Source: an uncultured bacterium (GTDB taxonomy: Bacteria > Bacteroidota > Bacteroidia > Bacteroidales > Bacteroidaceae). Taken from it: a DNA stretch of 63,667 nt. The DNA is taken from NCBI GenBank assembly GCA_946188155.1, contig CAMHUC010000016.1, positions 1 through 63,667 of the forward strand. The letters run 5' to 3'. The translations under genes and the position numbers were made by a program. The notes beneath the pieces were generated by a model, which was not told the DNA's origin, did not search any database, and was given only the letters and a program-made list of their open reading frames with translations. This document shows positions 31,529 through 39,793 of this stretch, one piece after another; position 1 is the stretch's first letter, and each line of letters begins with the position of its first letter.

Positions 31529-32203
31529 CCTAATCTCATCGAGACTGAACTCCTTGCGGAAGGCGATGGTGACGTTCTCCTCGCGATAGCCCATCTGCGT
31601 GAGCATCGGCACCAGCACCCGCGCGGCATTGGCCTTGGCCGACTCGATGATGCCCAGCTGGGGAATGCTGCCGATGATGGCCTCGCGGCCCTGCTGCTCG
31701 TAGCGCGTCATCTCGGCATCGCTGAAGTGGGCACGGGAGAGGGCCACGAACTCGCGAACGCTCTTCTGGTCGATCTTCGAGCTGGTGAGCACCACCTGCG
31801 GGTCGGGCAGCACGATGGTGATGCGGTCGCCCTGGCGCTCCACGTTCTTCTCCGAGAACTGGCTGAAGTCGATGTAGGCCTTCAGCGTGGCATCCAACGG
31901 GATGGCTATCTTGCGGTCGCCCAGCGGCACCCGCACATTGAAGTCTTGCTTGAGCAACGAGCCCCGCAGGCGCACCACGTCGTCGTGGGTCACTATCTTG
32001 TGGACCTTCACCTCGGTAGTGTAAAGCCGCGCACACTTCTGCACCTGCATGATGAGCATCGGCACCGTATCCACGGCCACGGCCGGCGACTCGGCATCCT
32101 GCGCCTGGTCCCTCGCGCCGCAACCCGCCAAGGCAACTGCCGCCAGCAGCACCAACGGCTGGGCGGCACGCTTGGCAAGTGATATGAAATCAGCTTTCCT
32201 CAT
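31508..32203 (-). CDS. DUF4230-family lipoprotein, first copy
   Basis: 231 residues from ATG 32203, chosen because it gives a lipoprotein signal (LVLLAAVALAGC). The DUF4230 domain is recognised by PMLIMQVQKCARLYTTEVKV, FNVRVPLGDRKIAIPLDATLKAYIDF and LPDPQVVLTSSKID. The last residues (IIDN) and stop are written by a 7-mer DNA array, so the C-terminus has probably been changed by repeat insertion. First gene of a likely three-gene operon with the second DUF4230 gene and an AGCS symporter. Function unknown. Confidence 0.75.
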   Translation of the reverse strand: MRKADFISLAKRAAQPLVLLAAVALAGCGARDQAQDAESPAVAVDTVPMLIMQVQKCARLYTTEVKVHKIVTHDDVVRLRGSLLKQDFNVRVPLGDRKIAIPLDATLKAYIDFSQFSEKNVERQGDRITIVLPDPQVVLTSSKIDQKSVREFVALSRAHFSDAEMTRYEQQGREAIIGSIPQLGIIESAKANAARVLVPMLTQMGYREENVTIAFRKEFSLDEIRKLIIDN

Positions 32204-32246
32204 TATCTCTGTTCTCCTTTCTCTGCCATAAACGGCCATATTTGGT

Positions 32247-32255
32247 GCAAAATTA
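32247..32255 (-). promoter_or_regulatory. -7 box for the DUF4230 operon
   Basis: TAATTTTGC on the minus strand, about 44 bp upstream of ATG 32203. Confidence 0.55.
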
Positions 32256-32538
32256 CATAAAAAATACCGATTTCTTACCCGAAGCGTCATTTTTTTAATG
32301 TTCTTATTAAACTTTTTGTGTTCCATTGCGTCATAAACCCAAATTGATCATAGTGATTTAGGTTAACATAGTGTTTTTTCAGGCAAGCGTGCCTTCCATC
32401 TATCAATGTATTACTTTCGTTGGTAAGAGATTTGTTTTATGATGATAACGCGTGGGCCGGTTCTTCGAGAGAAGGGCGGGCCTTTTTGATAGGCTATTGC
32501 AGAAACCACGCTTTCTATACATAGTTTTTCTGAATATA

Positions 32539-32620
32539 GGTTGTAACGTTGTTACATCGCCCTGCCACAAAGGGCGTGCAACCTGTTTCGAAGGTTGTGA
32601 GGTTGTAACAAGGTTGTAAC
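32539..32620 (+). repeat. 82-bp element, left copy
   Basis: Starts GGTTGTAACGTTGTTACATC and ends AAGGTTGTAAC. It is the inverted partner of 32838-32919, same length, with a limited number of mismatches. Contains AAAGGGCGTGCAACCTG. Confidence 0.9.
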
Positions 32621-32786
32621 ATTCTTCCGTCCTGCAGCAAGCATGCCTGCTCGTTTTTTTGATGGTTACTTACAGTGATGTAGAGCCTGATAGCATACGA
32701 CAGAAGGCTCCTAACCAATGACAGGAGCCTATTATCCGCTGAATTTACTAGTAAATTGAATCATCAACAGCCGCCTGCCAAACAAT

Positions 32787-32849
32787 GGGCGGCATGTTAC
32801 AAACAAGGGGCGGTATGTCACAAACAAGGGGCGGCATGTTACAACCTTG
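32787..32849. repeat. 21-bp tandem repeat, three units
   Basis: Units at 32787, 32808 and 32829, each starting GGGCGGYATGTYACAA. The third unit runs into the right-hand 82-bp element. Confidence 0.85.
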
Positions 32850-32919
32850 TAGCAACCTTACAACCTGCAAAACAGGTTGCACGCCCTTTGTACATCGGCG
32901 ATGTTACAACGTTACAACC
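32838..32919 (-). repeat. 82-bp element, right (inverted) copy
   Basis: Reverse complement of the element at 32539-32620. The two enclose 217 bp, so the unit has the outline of a small inverted-repeat element, or of two independent insertions. Confidence 0.9.
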
Positions 32920-33031
32920 TATTTTTCGTTTTTCTCTGTATGGCCCGCAGCATTTAGTGCAGGATTATGTTCAGCCCGCCGCAGGCATACAAAAAATCGG
33001 CGAATTATTTCGTCAGCTCAGAATTTTATAC

Positions 33032-33040
33032 TACCTTTGC
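33032..33040 (+). promoter_or_regulatory. -7 box for the DUF4738-like lipoprotein
   Basis: TACCTTTGC, an exact match 26 bp upstream of ATG 33067. Confidence 0.75.
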
Positions 33041-33066
33041 AGCGACTAATTCAGACAGAGAAAGAG

Positions 33067-33642
33067 ATGAAAGCAATGATTCGTATCATGATGGCGGCTG
33101 CACTCATCATGCTGGCCGGCTGCAGCGAGAAGAAGAAGCACGACGACATCATAGCCACCAAGCCAGAAGCCCCCAAGCCGAAGGCTCCGGTGAAGATGCA
33201 GGACTACCGCCAGGCCACCGACATCAAGTGGCTGGGCAAGAACTATCAGGTAGAGGTGATGCGGACCCCCGACGACAGCCTGCGCATGGTGAAGGACGAG
33301 ACGGGCCAGAAGTTCGTTGACAACCGCGTCCAGCTGCGCATCATCCGCTCCGACGGCAGCGTGTTCTTCAAGCGGAGCTTCACCAAGGCCGCCTTTGAGA
33401 ACCTGCTCGACGACGACTACCGCCGCACGGGCATCCTGGAGGGGCTGGTGTACGACCGCGTGGAGGGCAACAACGTGATCTTCGCCGCCAGCGTGTGCCA
33501 TCCCCAGACCGACGAATACATCCCCCTGGTGGTGACGGTGAGCAATTTCGGCGACGTGGGCATCAAGCTCGACACGCAGCTCGACACCAACGGCGGCAAC
33601 AACATGGAGAACAAGGAGGTGGAGCCCGATGACGAAGTCTGA
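33067..33642 (+). CDS. DUF4738-like lipoprotein
   Basis: 191 residues from ATG 33067. A clear lipoprotein signal (MIRIMMAAALIMLAGCSEKKK) leads to a Lys/Pro-rich linker, then a domain with YRQATDIKWLGKNYQVEVMRTPD, RIIRSDGSVFFKRSFTK and PLVVTVSNFGDVGIKLD, as in small DUF4738-type Bacteroidetes proteins. Function unknown. Its end overlaps the AI-2E-family permease by 14 bp, so the two are co-translated. Confidence 0.7.
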   Translation: MKAMIRIMMAAALIMLAGCSEKKKHDDIIATKPEAPKPKAPVKMQDYRQATDIKWLGKNYQVEVMRTPDDSLRMVKDETGQKFVDNRVQLRIIRSDGSVFFKRSFTKAAFENLLDDDYRRTGILEGLVYDRVEGNNVIFAASVCHPQTDEYIPLVVTVSNFGDVGIKLDTQLDTNGGNNMENKEVEPDDEV

Positions 33643-34711
33643 GCGTAATCCCATCACCTTCGACACCTTCATCCGCGGATTCCTCGGTGTGCTGGTGGCC
33701 GTGGGCATCATCATGCTGCTCAACCGCCTGAGTGCCGTGCTGGTGCCGTTCTTCCTGGCTTGGCTCATCGCCTATCTGATGTTCCCGCTGGTCAAGTTCT
33801 TCCAGTACCGCTGTCACCTGAAGTTCCGCATCGTGGGCATACTGCTGGCATTCCTCGTCGTCGGAGGTGTCCTGACGGGTGTGTTCATGCTAATGATACC
33901 ACCGATGATCGACGAGGGACTGCGCGTGAAGGACCTGCTGGTGAGATACCTCTCGCAGTCGCAGCTGGTCAGCAACATCCCCGACATCATAGAGGACTTC
34001 GTGCGCCAGCACCTGAATGCCGAGGAAATCAAGTCCATCGTCACCAATGAGGGCTTCCAGGACAGCGTGAAGGCCACGCTGCCCAAGGTGTGGGACGTCG
34101 TCAACCAGTCCATCGGTGCCGTCGGCAGCGTCCTCACCCTAACGATGGTGCTGCTCTACACCTTATTTATATTACTCGACTACGAAGTGATCAGCCGCAG
34201 CTGGCCCAGTCTGCTGCCGAAGCGCTACCGCAACTTTGCCGTACAGCTGGTGGCCGACGTGGAGGACGGCATGAACAAATACTTCCGCGGCCAGGCCCTG
34301 GTAGCCCTCTGCGTGGGTGTGCTCTTCAGCATCGGCTTCCTCATCATCGACTTCCCCATGGCCGTGGGCCTGGGCATGTTCATCGGCCTGCTCAACATGG
34401 TGCCCTACCTGCAGCTGCTGGGATTCGTGCCCACCATCCTGCTGGCCATTGTCAAGGCTGCCGACACGGGGCAGAACTTCTGGGTGGTGATGCTCATGGC
34501 CCTCGCCGTGTTTGCCGTCGTACAGGTAATCCAGGACACTTTCCTCACGCCTAAGATCATGGGGCACGTCACGGGGCTCAACTCGGCCATCATCCTGCTC
34601 TCGCTCTCCATCTGGGGGTCGCTGCTGGGCATGCTGGGCATGATTATCGCCCTGCCCCTCACCACGCTCCTGATCTCCTATTACCAGAAGTACGTCATCA
34701 AGAGCCAGTAA
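33629..34711 (+). CDS. AI-2E/PerM-family permease
   Basis: 360 residues with the family's pattern: N-terminal helices (VLVAVGIIMLLNRLSAVLVPFFLAW), a long soluble stretch, then C-terminal helices with DFPMAVGLGMFIGLLNMVPYLQ and the FGxxxGLxxxxxPT-like VQVIQDTFLTPKIMGHVTGLN. Members of this inner-membrane family include quorum-signal exporters and sodium/proton antiporters, so the substrate is open. Start overlaps the upstream lipoprotein, which suggests the two act together. Confidence 0.88.
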   Translation: MTKSERNPITFDTFIRGFLGVLVAVGIIMLLNRLSAVLVPFFLAWLIAYLMFPLVKFFQYRCHLKFRIVGILLAFLVVGGVLTGVFMLMIPPMIDEGLRVKDLLVRYLSQSQLVSNIPDIIEDFVRQHLNAEEIKSIVTNEGFQDSVKATLPKVWDVVNQSIGAVGSVLTLTMVLLYTLFILLDYEVISRSWPSLLPKRYRNFAVQLVADVEDGMNKYFRGQALVALCVGVLFSIGFLIIDFPMAVGLGMFIGLLNMVPYLQLLGFVPTILLAIVKAADTGQNFWVVMLMALAVFAVVQVIQDTFLTPKIMGHVTGLNSAIILLSLSIWGSLLGMLGMIIALPLTTLLISYYQKYVIKSQ

Positions 34712-34737
34712 GGAGGAGAAACATTCTGATATTCCGG

Positions 34738-36021
34738 CTACGCCTGCTCCTTGCGCTTTATCACGTGCCAGGTGGCCAGGAAGAGAAGTCCCTGCAGTAC
34801 AGAGACTCCCAGATAGGCCCATGCAAACTGGGGCAACGTAGTACACAAGCTGAAGGCAGCGACCATCACAGCGAGACAGATGCCCAGAAGGATGAGATTG
34901 TAGGGAACCACCGACACGGCGTCGATAGGATTGCGGTAAAGCATGAAGAGGGCTTGGGGCAGGATGGACAGAATCATGATGCGCGTGACGTCGGAGGCCA
35001 CCACGTAGCTTTCCGCAAAGAGCAGGCGCGTGAGGAACTCGGTGAAAAGCAGAAGGGTGACGATGGCCACAAGCGAAGCTCCAACATAGAGCAGTGCCAA
35101 ACGCCGGATGAGCCGGTTGGCTGCCTTCAGTTCCTGCTTGGCGATACACTCGGCCACGTATGGCAGCAGGATAATGCCCATGAAGGAGAACAGGGGCGTT
35201 ATCATCGTGACGAAGGTAATACCAACGGAATAGTAAGCCGTAGGCTGCAGGCCCATGACGTTGCTGATATAGACAAGGGGGAAGGCAGCCAGCGTGAACT
35301 GAAAGAAGTCGGCCACAAGCCTACCCGACGAATACTTGACAATGGTCTTTAACTCAGCAGCCACAGAGGGGACAGTCCCCACTGTGAGAGGGCGATGACG
35401 CCACAGCTCACGAACAAAGTAAAAAGCGACAAGCAGGGCGGTGATGACAAGCCAGGAAGTGAACACGCTCGTTGCGGTGAGCACTGGCAGGAATACGAGA
35501 GGCAGTACGATGGACAGCTGGATGGACAGCTGCGTGCCGTTGTACCACTTGAAGTCACCGATGCCACGATAGTAGGCGAATACCACCTGGGCCATGGCCA
35601 GCGCAAAAGCGTAGGCGAGGGCTATCGTCATCAGCCGTATATTGCCAGTCTCGCCAAGTATGAGCCGCTGCATGTCGCTGCTGAAAGCCCAGCAGACGAT
35701 GCACACGACGAGCGTGACGCCCAGAATATAGATGAAAGAGGCCTCGACAAGCGGCATGACAGGCCGCTGATCTGCACCCTTGCGGTAGAGAGGTATGTAG
35801 CGCGGCAGGGCAATGCCCACGCCTGCCAACATAAGGAAGGAGAGCACCTGAACGGAGCGCTTGATGACGTTGTACTGTCCGAAGTCGTCAATGCTCAGGC
35901 GGTTGGCCAAAAGCTTGTTGACGGCAAAGGCACACAGCATGATGAGTATCTGGATAGTGAATGTCCAGACGACGTCGCGGCCCATACCCGAGTTGAGCTT
36001 CTCTCTAATCAATTTCAGCAT
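34738..36021 (-). CDS. Wzx-type oligosaccharide flippase
   Basis: 427 residues from ATG 36021, which overlaps the Wzy gene's end by 7 bp. About 12-14 membrane helices with the MATE/Wzx layout; RDVVWTFTIQILIMLCAFAVNKLLANRLSIDDFG at the N-terminus is typical. It would flip lipid-linked repeat units across the inner membrane. Last gene of the polysaccharide operon. A GGGGACAGTCCCCACTGTGAG repeat is embedded in frame at 35368-35388 (residues LTVGTVPSV), matching intergenic DNA at 9347. Confidence 0.85.
   Translation of the reverse strand: MLKLIREKLNSGMGRDVVWTFTIQILIMLCAFAVNKLLANRLSIDDFGQYNVIKRSVQVLSFLMLAGVGIALPRYIPLYRKGADQRPVMPLVEASFIYILGVTLVVCIVCWAFSSDMQRLILGETGNIRLMTIALAYAFALAMAQVVFAYYRGIGDFKWYNGTQLSIQLSIVLPLVFLPVLTATSVFTSWLVITALLVAFYFVRELWRHRPLTVGTVPSVAAELKTIVKYSSGRLVADFFQFTLAAFPLVYISNVMGLQPTAYYSVGITFVTMITPLFSFMGIILLPYVAECIAKQELKAANRLIRRLALLYVGASLVAIVTLLLFTEFLTRLLFAESYVVASDVTRIMILSILPQALFMLYRNPIDAVSVVPYNLILLGICLAVMVAAFSLCTTLPQFAWAYLGVSVLQGLLFLATWHVIKRKEQA
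35368..35388. repeat. GGGGACAG-type repeat inside wzx
   Basis: Nearly identical to 9347-9365 (one substitution and two extra bases) in an intergenic region. A looser match is at about 51107. Read in frame by wzx. Confidence 0.55.
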
Positions 36022-37265
36022 AGCGTCACTTTTCTCTGAATCAGGTGCAGCAGGACGAACACCAGGGCGAACATGGTCAGATAGGTGGTGTAGGCGTAGA
36101 AAGAGGCAGAAAACGACCACAGCAGGTAGGCGAAGATGGCCACGAGCACCACCTGGTTGAAGTAGGTGGCACGATGGGCAATGACGGCCTTGAGCGACAT
36201 ATTGGAGAGGGCTCCCATAACAAACATAACCACCATGGCACCGGCCTCGCCGAAGTCCTCGGTGAGGGGACGGAAGATTGTAAACGTGTTGGAGATGCCA
36301 AAGAAGCCATTCTTGCCGATGTTCATGAACTCCGGATAGATGCCCTGCACGCGCTCGGCAATGCCCAGCAGGTTGGACACCCCGTAGAAGGTGTGGGCAC
36401 CCCAGGTGAGATCAGTGGGCTGGTAGGAGGTGTACCACACATCGACGCTGTGCATGTGGCCCACGCCGTAGGAGATGAGCGTGCTGAACACCTCCACGAC
36501 AGCCTTCTCGCTGACCTCGCCCGTTCGGAACACCATACTGACGAAGAGCGTGAGGATGAAGCCGGCAGCAATCATCACGTAGCGCATGACCACCTTGCCC
36601 TTCAAGCGTACGGGCAGGCCGTAGGTATAGGAGCTGACCACGTATGCCCCGAAGAAGAGGATGAAGGAGGCTATCATACCCATCTTGAGTGACTGCGTCA
36701 GGGCGATGAAGGTGCAGGGAATGAGGGTGATGAGGCAGAGTACCTTGGCCCATCGCCCCACGAGCCTGAAGCAGAATCCTCCGATGACGGGTGCGGCATA
36801 GGAGAAGATGAGGAAGAACTGGTTGACGGCACTATACACCTCATGGCCGCTGTATCGGCTGACGGCGATGTCTTTGTTCATCTCGAGCACCTCGCGCATG
36901 TCGAGCAGAGCCCTCAGACTGAAGCCGTTGAGGATAATGGAGTAGATGGGGTTGACCATGGCCCCGACCAGCAGCACCACGAGCAAGGGCACCACGCGCT
37001 CGCGGCGGAGCTCCACACTGACGCCGGAAGGGGCGGGATGGTAGAAGTAATCGCTGAAGATGGTGCCCATGACGAAGAGAATGGCACCGGAGATGACAAA
37101 GGTACACCCCTCGAAATTGAGGTCGATATACTCTTGCAGCAGCAGCACGGCTACGCCCATGAACACCCAGAGCAGGGCGAAGACACCTGCAGGCTCGAGC
37201 CTGACGATGTACTTCCACCCCAGCAGGAGGAGCAGGATGGTGAGGGATGTGAAGAGGTAGACCAA
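36015..37265 (-). CDS. Wzy-type O-antigen/exopolysaccharide polymerase
   Basis: 416 residues, about 10-12 membrane helices with a large loop, as in oligosaccharide repeat-unit polymerases. There is no ATG before residue 36, and the first helix requires a start at or near TTG 37265, which directly follows an A-rich run and a TAA stop. A 9-mer repeat (CGTTATTAC) lies immediately upstream, so the original start may have been replaced. Downstream it overlaps wzx by 7 bp. It would polymerise repeat units in the periplasm. Assignment rests on topology and neighbours rather than a strong motif. Confidence 0.78.
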   Translation of the reverse strand: MVYLFTSLTILLLLLGWKYIVRLEPAGVFALLWVFMGVAVLLLQEYIDLNFEGCTFVISGAILFVMGTIFSDYFYHPAPSGVSVELRRERVVPLLVVLLVGAMVNPIYSIILNGFSLRALLDMREVLEMNKDIAVSRYSGHEVYSAVNQFFLIFSYAAPVIGGFCFRLVGRWAKVLCLITLIPCTFIALTQSLKMGMIASFILFFGAYVVSSYTYGLPVRLKGKVVMRYVMIAAGFILTLFVSMVFRTGEVSEKAVVEVFSTLISYGVGHMHSVDVWYTSYQPTDLTWGAHTFYGVSNLLGIAERVQGIYPEFMNIGKNGFFGISNTFTIFRPLTEDFGEAGAMVVMFVMGALSNMSLKAVIAHRATYFNQVVLVAIFAYLLWSFSASFYAYTTYLTMFALVFVLLHLIQRKVTLC

Positions 37266-37275
37266 TTTTTTTTGA

Positions 37276-37306
37276 TTTTACGTTATTACGTTATAACGTT
37301 ATTACG
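37276..37306. repeat. CGTTATTAC 9-mer palindromic array before wzy
   Basis: Three related 9-mers with a central palindrome ACGTTATAACGT, lying 11 bp before the TTG start of the polymerase. Confidence 0.7.
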
Positions 37307-37330
37307 ACTTTACAAACTCTCAACTCCCAT

Positions 37331-38881
37331 CTACCTTCTTTTCCGCTCGCGTACGAAGATGGCACAGGCAGGGAAGAAAATACCGAGCAGCAGCGCTCCC
37401 AGCAGGATGCTCGACTTGACGGGCGATGTCTGCTTCTTCACACCCAGCGGAGGCGCGATCAGGCGCACGTCCGTACGCATGGCCTTCATCATCTGGGCTT
37501 CCTCGCGCTTCTGGAGCATGAACACGTATACCTCATTGAGCACCTTCCAGTCGCGTTCGTCACTCAAGCCGCCAATGGCCTTCTTGGGAGCTGAAGCGAG
37601 CAGTTGCTTGCCCTCGTCCTCCTTGACCTGTATAGTGTGCCGCTGAATCTGAAGCTGCCGGATGGCATTGTTGGCCGAGGTCAACACGGCCTTGTGCATC
37701 GCTGCCAGCTGCTGGTCGAGTTCCTTCACCAGGGGGCTCTCCTTACTACTGCTGGCAATCAGCCTGCTACGCTGAAGCTGCAGCTCATTATAGCGAGCCA
37801 CCTCTTCGGCCAGGCCCTTGTTATCGCTGACGAGCAGGGCGGGCAGCAGCTCATCCTTCTTCGACTCGTCGCGGAGATAGTCGCGAATGGCCTCCACAAT
37901 GTGCAGCTGACTGCTCACCTCGAGCAGTGCCTGCGAGATGTCCTTGGCTCCCTCGGCGTAGGCCTTGGCCATCACTTCCAGGTCGGGCATCATGGTCTTG
38001 CTCTTGTAGTCGGCCACGCGACTGTCGAGGGTCTTGAGCTCACTCTCCAACGATGCGAGACGCTCCATGACGTATTTCTCCGAGACGGCCGTCTGGGCAT
38101 CCTTATCCTCATTGGCCTCCTTCCGGTATTCGTCGATGACGGCATTAATGATGTCGGTGGCACGCTGCTTCGAGACGTCCTTGCACTTGATATCTATGAT
38201 GGAGGCGTCGCGGCTGCTGACGGCCATGTTGAGCTGCTGCTGCTTCATCATCTCTACAACGGCCATCGGCTCAGTGCGCACGATGGTGATGGTCAGCTCC
38301 TGCTCCTTCATTTTCGGCAGATAGGGCGTGGCCTTGACCTCGATGTCACCGATGCCGCTCTTGACGGTGGTACCCACGTGGCCCGTCAGTTCGTCGTCGT
38401 ACTTGTCGTCGTTCTTCTTCAGTTTGTAAATCTTGAACGAGCCGTCGCGGCTCAGGTCGAGCTTCAGGCGGACATCATCCTCGTCGGTGATACTCTTGAA
38501 CTCGACGGTGACGGGCAGTTCCTCACCGTAGAGGTCCCTGTTGCGGATGCCCTTGACGGTGTATCTCATGTCGAGGTGCAACTGCTCTACGACGTTGAGC
38601 AACAGCCAGGGCGACTGCAGGACAAAAAGCTCGTTGTAGACATTAGAGCTGCCCAGGCCGATGAATCCGCCCAGGTCGGCCAGTCCGCCGAGCTGTCCCA
38701 TCAGTCCTCCGATGCCTCCCTCCTCCTTGATGAGCACCTGGGCCTTACGGGTGTACTTGGGGGGCGTGACCACCAGGTAGGCTACGGCCAGCGCGAGGAA
38801 TGCCGCCACGGAGAGGGCAAACCACTTCCACTTGTCGATGCAGATACGGATGAACTCGCTGAAGGTAAATGTTTCTTTCAT
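37331..38881 (-). CDS. Wzz-family chain-length determinant
   Basis: 516 residues from ATG 38881 (MKETFTFSEFIRICIDKWKW). One helix near the N-terminus (FALSVAAFLALAVAYLVVTPPKYTRKAQVLIKEEGG) carries the Wzz proline-rich edge; a long periplasmic coiled coil follows, and a second helix (SSILLGALLLGIFFPACAIF) closes the protein just before a basic tail. No Walker motifs, so no fused tyrosine kinase. It controls chain length of the polymer made by Wzy. Central member of the operon. Confidence 0.9.
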   Translation of the reverse strand: MKETFTFSEFIRICIDKWKWFALSVAAFLALAVAYLVVTPPKYTRKAQVLIKEEGGIGGLMGQLGGLADLGGFIGLGSSNVYNELFVLQSPWLLLNVVEQLHLDMRYTVKGIRNRDLYGEELPVTVEFKSITDEDDVRLKLDLSRDGSFKIYKLKKNDDKYDDELTGHVGTTVKSGIGDIEVKATPYLPKMKEQELTITIVRTEPMAVVEMMKQQQLNMAVSSRDASIIDIKCKDVSKQRATDIINAVIDEYRKEANEDKDAQTAVSEKYVMERLASLESELKTLDSRVADYKSKTMMPDLEVMAKAYAEGAKDISQALLEVSSQLHIVEAIRDYLRDESKKDELLPALLVSDNKGLAEEVARYNELQLQRSRLIASSSKESPLVKELDQQLAAMHKAVLTSANNAIRQLQIQRHTIQVKEDEGKQLLASAPKKAIGGLSDERDWKVLNEVYVFMLQKREEAQMMKAMRTDVRLIAPPLGVKKQTSPVKSSILLGALLLGIFFPACAIFVRERKRR

Positions 38882-38897
38882 ATTTGTGAATTTGTTA

Positions 38898-39782
38898 TTA
38901 TTTGATCGTGATGTCGTAATGTACCAGCAGGGCTTGAAGCTGGCGGTCGTTCTCACCACCGAAACGGTTGGTGGCCGTCAGACGGTCACGAGTGAGATAC
39001 TGGCGCAGCAGGTCGGTCTGGTAGTAGGCGATGCGGCTGTCCGTCAGGAAACGCTTCTCGGCGTGGCTGCGCAGGCCCATGATGTAGAGCCAGATGTCGT
39101 CGGCCTTGGGGCAGAGGGCACGGAACACGCCCTCGTTGAATACCTCGGCATCGAATACTCGACTGGGGTAGAGCACGCCTCCCACACCCATGGGGAAGAG
39201 TGTCCGCACGTCGTACTCGAACCCTTGGGTCACACGGTGGTACTCTGGCCAGGCATCATAGGTGGCCGGCTGGCCGTCGGCCTCGAGCGTGGGCATCTTG
39301 CCCCAGGCGGTAATGATGGCCTGTGGGTGCTGGCGGTGGGCCTCGACAAACTCCTCAACGAAGGTCTTGGTGTAGTAGAGGTCGTCATCGACCGTGATGA
39401 TGTGCTTGTCGGGGAACGCCGACAGCGAATGGATAATCTTGGTGTAGGAGCCGATATCCTTGGCGAATCGCACCTCGAGACCATACTGGCATAGGAAGCG
39501 GAGGTCGGAGGGCAGGTTCTGGCTATTGAAATGCTGCTCGTCGACCCACAACACGACGCGCCCTGGGCGCAGCGACTGGTGGAGCAGTGAATAGACGGTA
39601 TAGACCACGCTTCCACCAACGCGCTTGCCATAGCTGGTGAGGGAGACTACCACGGAGTCGTCCTGTCGCGAGGAGAGGGTCATCCGATGGCGCAGGCGGA
39701 TGTCATACAGCACCTTGAGCTTCATGAGATTTCCCATGAGCGCATCTTTCAGGATACTTATCTTATTACTGAGGTATGACAT
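38898..39782 (-). CDS. Glycosyltransferase (GT-A-like)
   Basis: 294 residues. VVVSLTSYGKRVGG near the N-terminus and the metal-binding D-x-D in HIITVDDDLYYTKTF suggest a nucleotide-sugar-dependent GT-A enzyme. It is similar to short glycosyltransferases found in Bacteroidetes capsule loci. It is the only glycosyltransferase in this five-gene operon, so most sugars of the repeat unit must be added by enzymes encoded elsewhere. It overlaps no neighbour but is spaced 11 bp from the export lipoprotein gene. Confidence 0.78.
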   Translation of the reverse strand: MSYLSNKISILKDALMGNLMKLKVLYDIRLRHRMTLSSRQDDSVVVSLTSYGKRVGGSVVYTVYSLLHQSLRPGRVVLWVDEQHFNSQNLPSDLRFLCQYGLEVRFAKDIGSYTKIIHSLSAFPDKHIITVDDDLYYTKTFVEEFVEAHRQHPQAIITAWGKMPTLEADGQPATYDAWPEYHRVTQGFEYDVRTLFPMGVGGVLYPSRVFDAEVFNEGVFRALCPKADDIWLYIMGLRSHAEKRFLTDSRIAYYQTDLLRQYLTRDRLTATNRFGGENDRQLQALLVHYDITIK

Positions 39783-39793
39783 CAGCGATAACC

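Larger units (their letters stand above)
32204..33066. other. 863-bp intergenic region rich in repeats
   Basis: Holds two divergent promoters, a possible terminator near 32453-32490 (G+C stem then TTTTT), an inverted pair of 82-bp repeats and a 21-bp tandem repeat. The short open frames here (for example those reading LQPC-NLTT--TGCTPFV) are translations of the repeats. Confidence 0.75.

Noticed and set aside
32785..33066. Long upstream extension of the DUF4738-like gene through repeat DNA
   Set aside because: The promoter box at 33032 and the lipoprotein signal place the true start at 33067.
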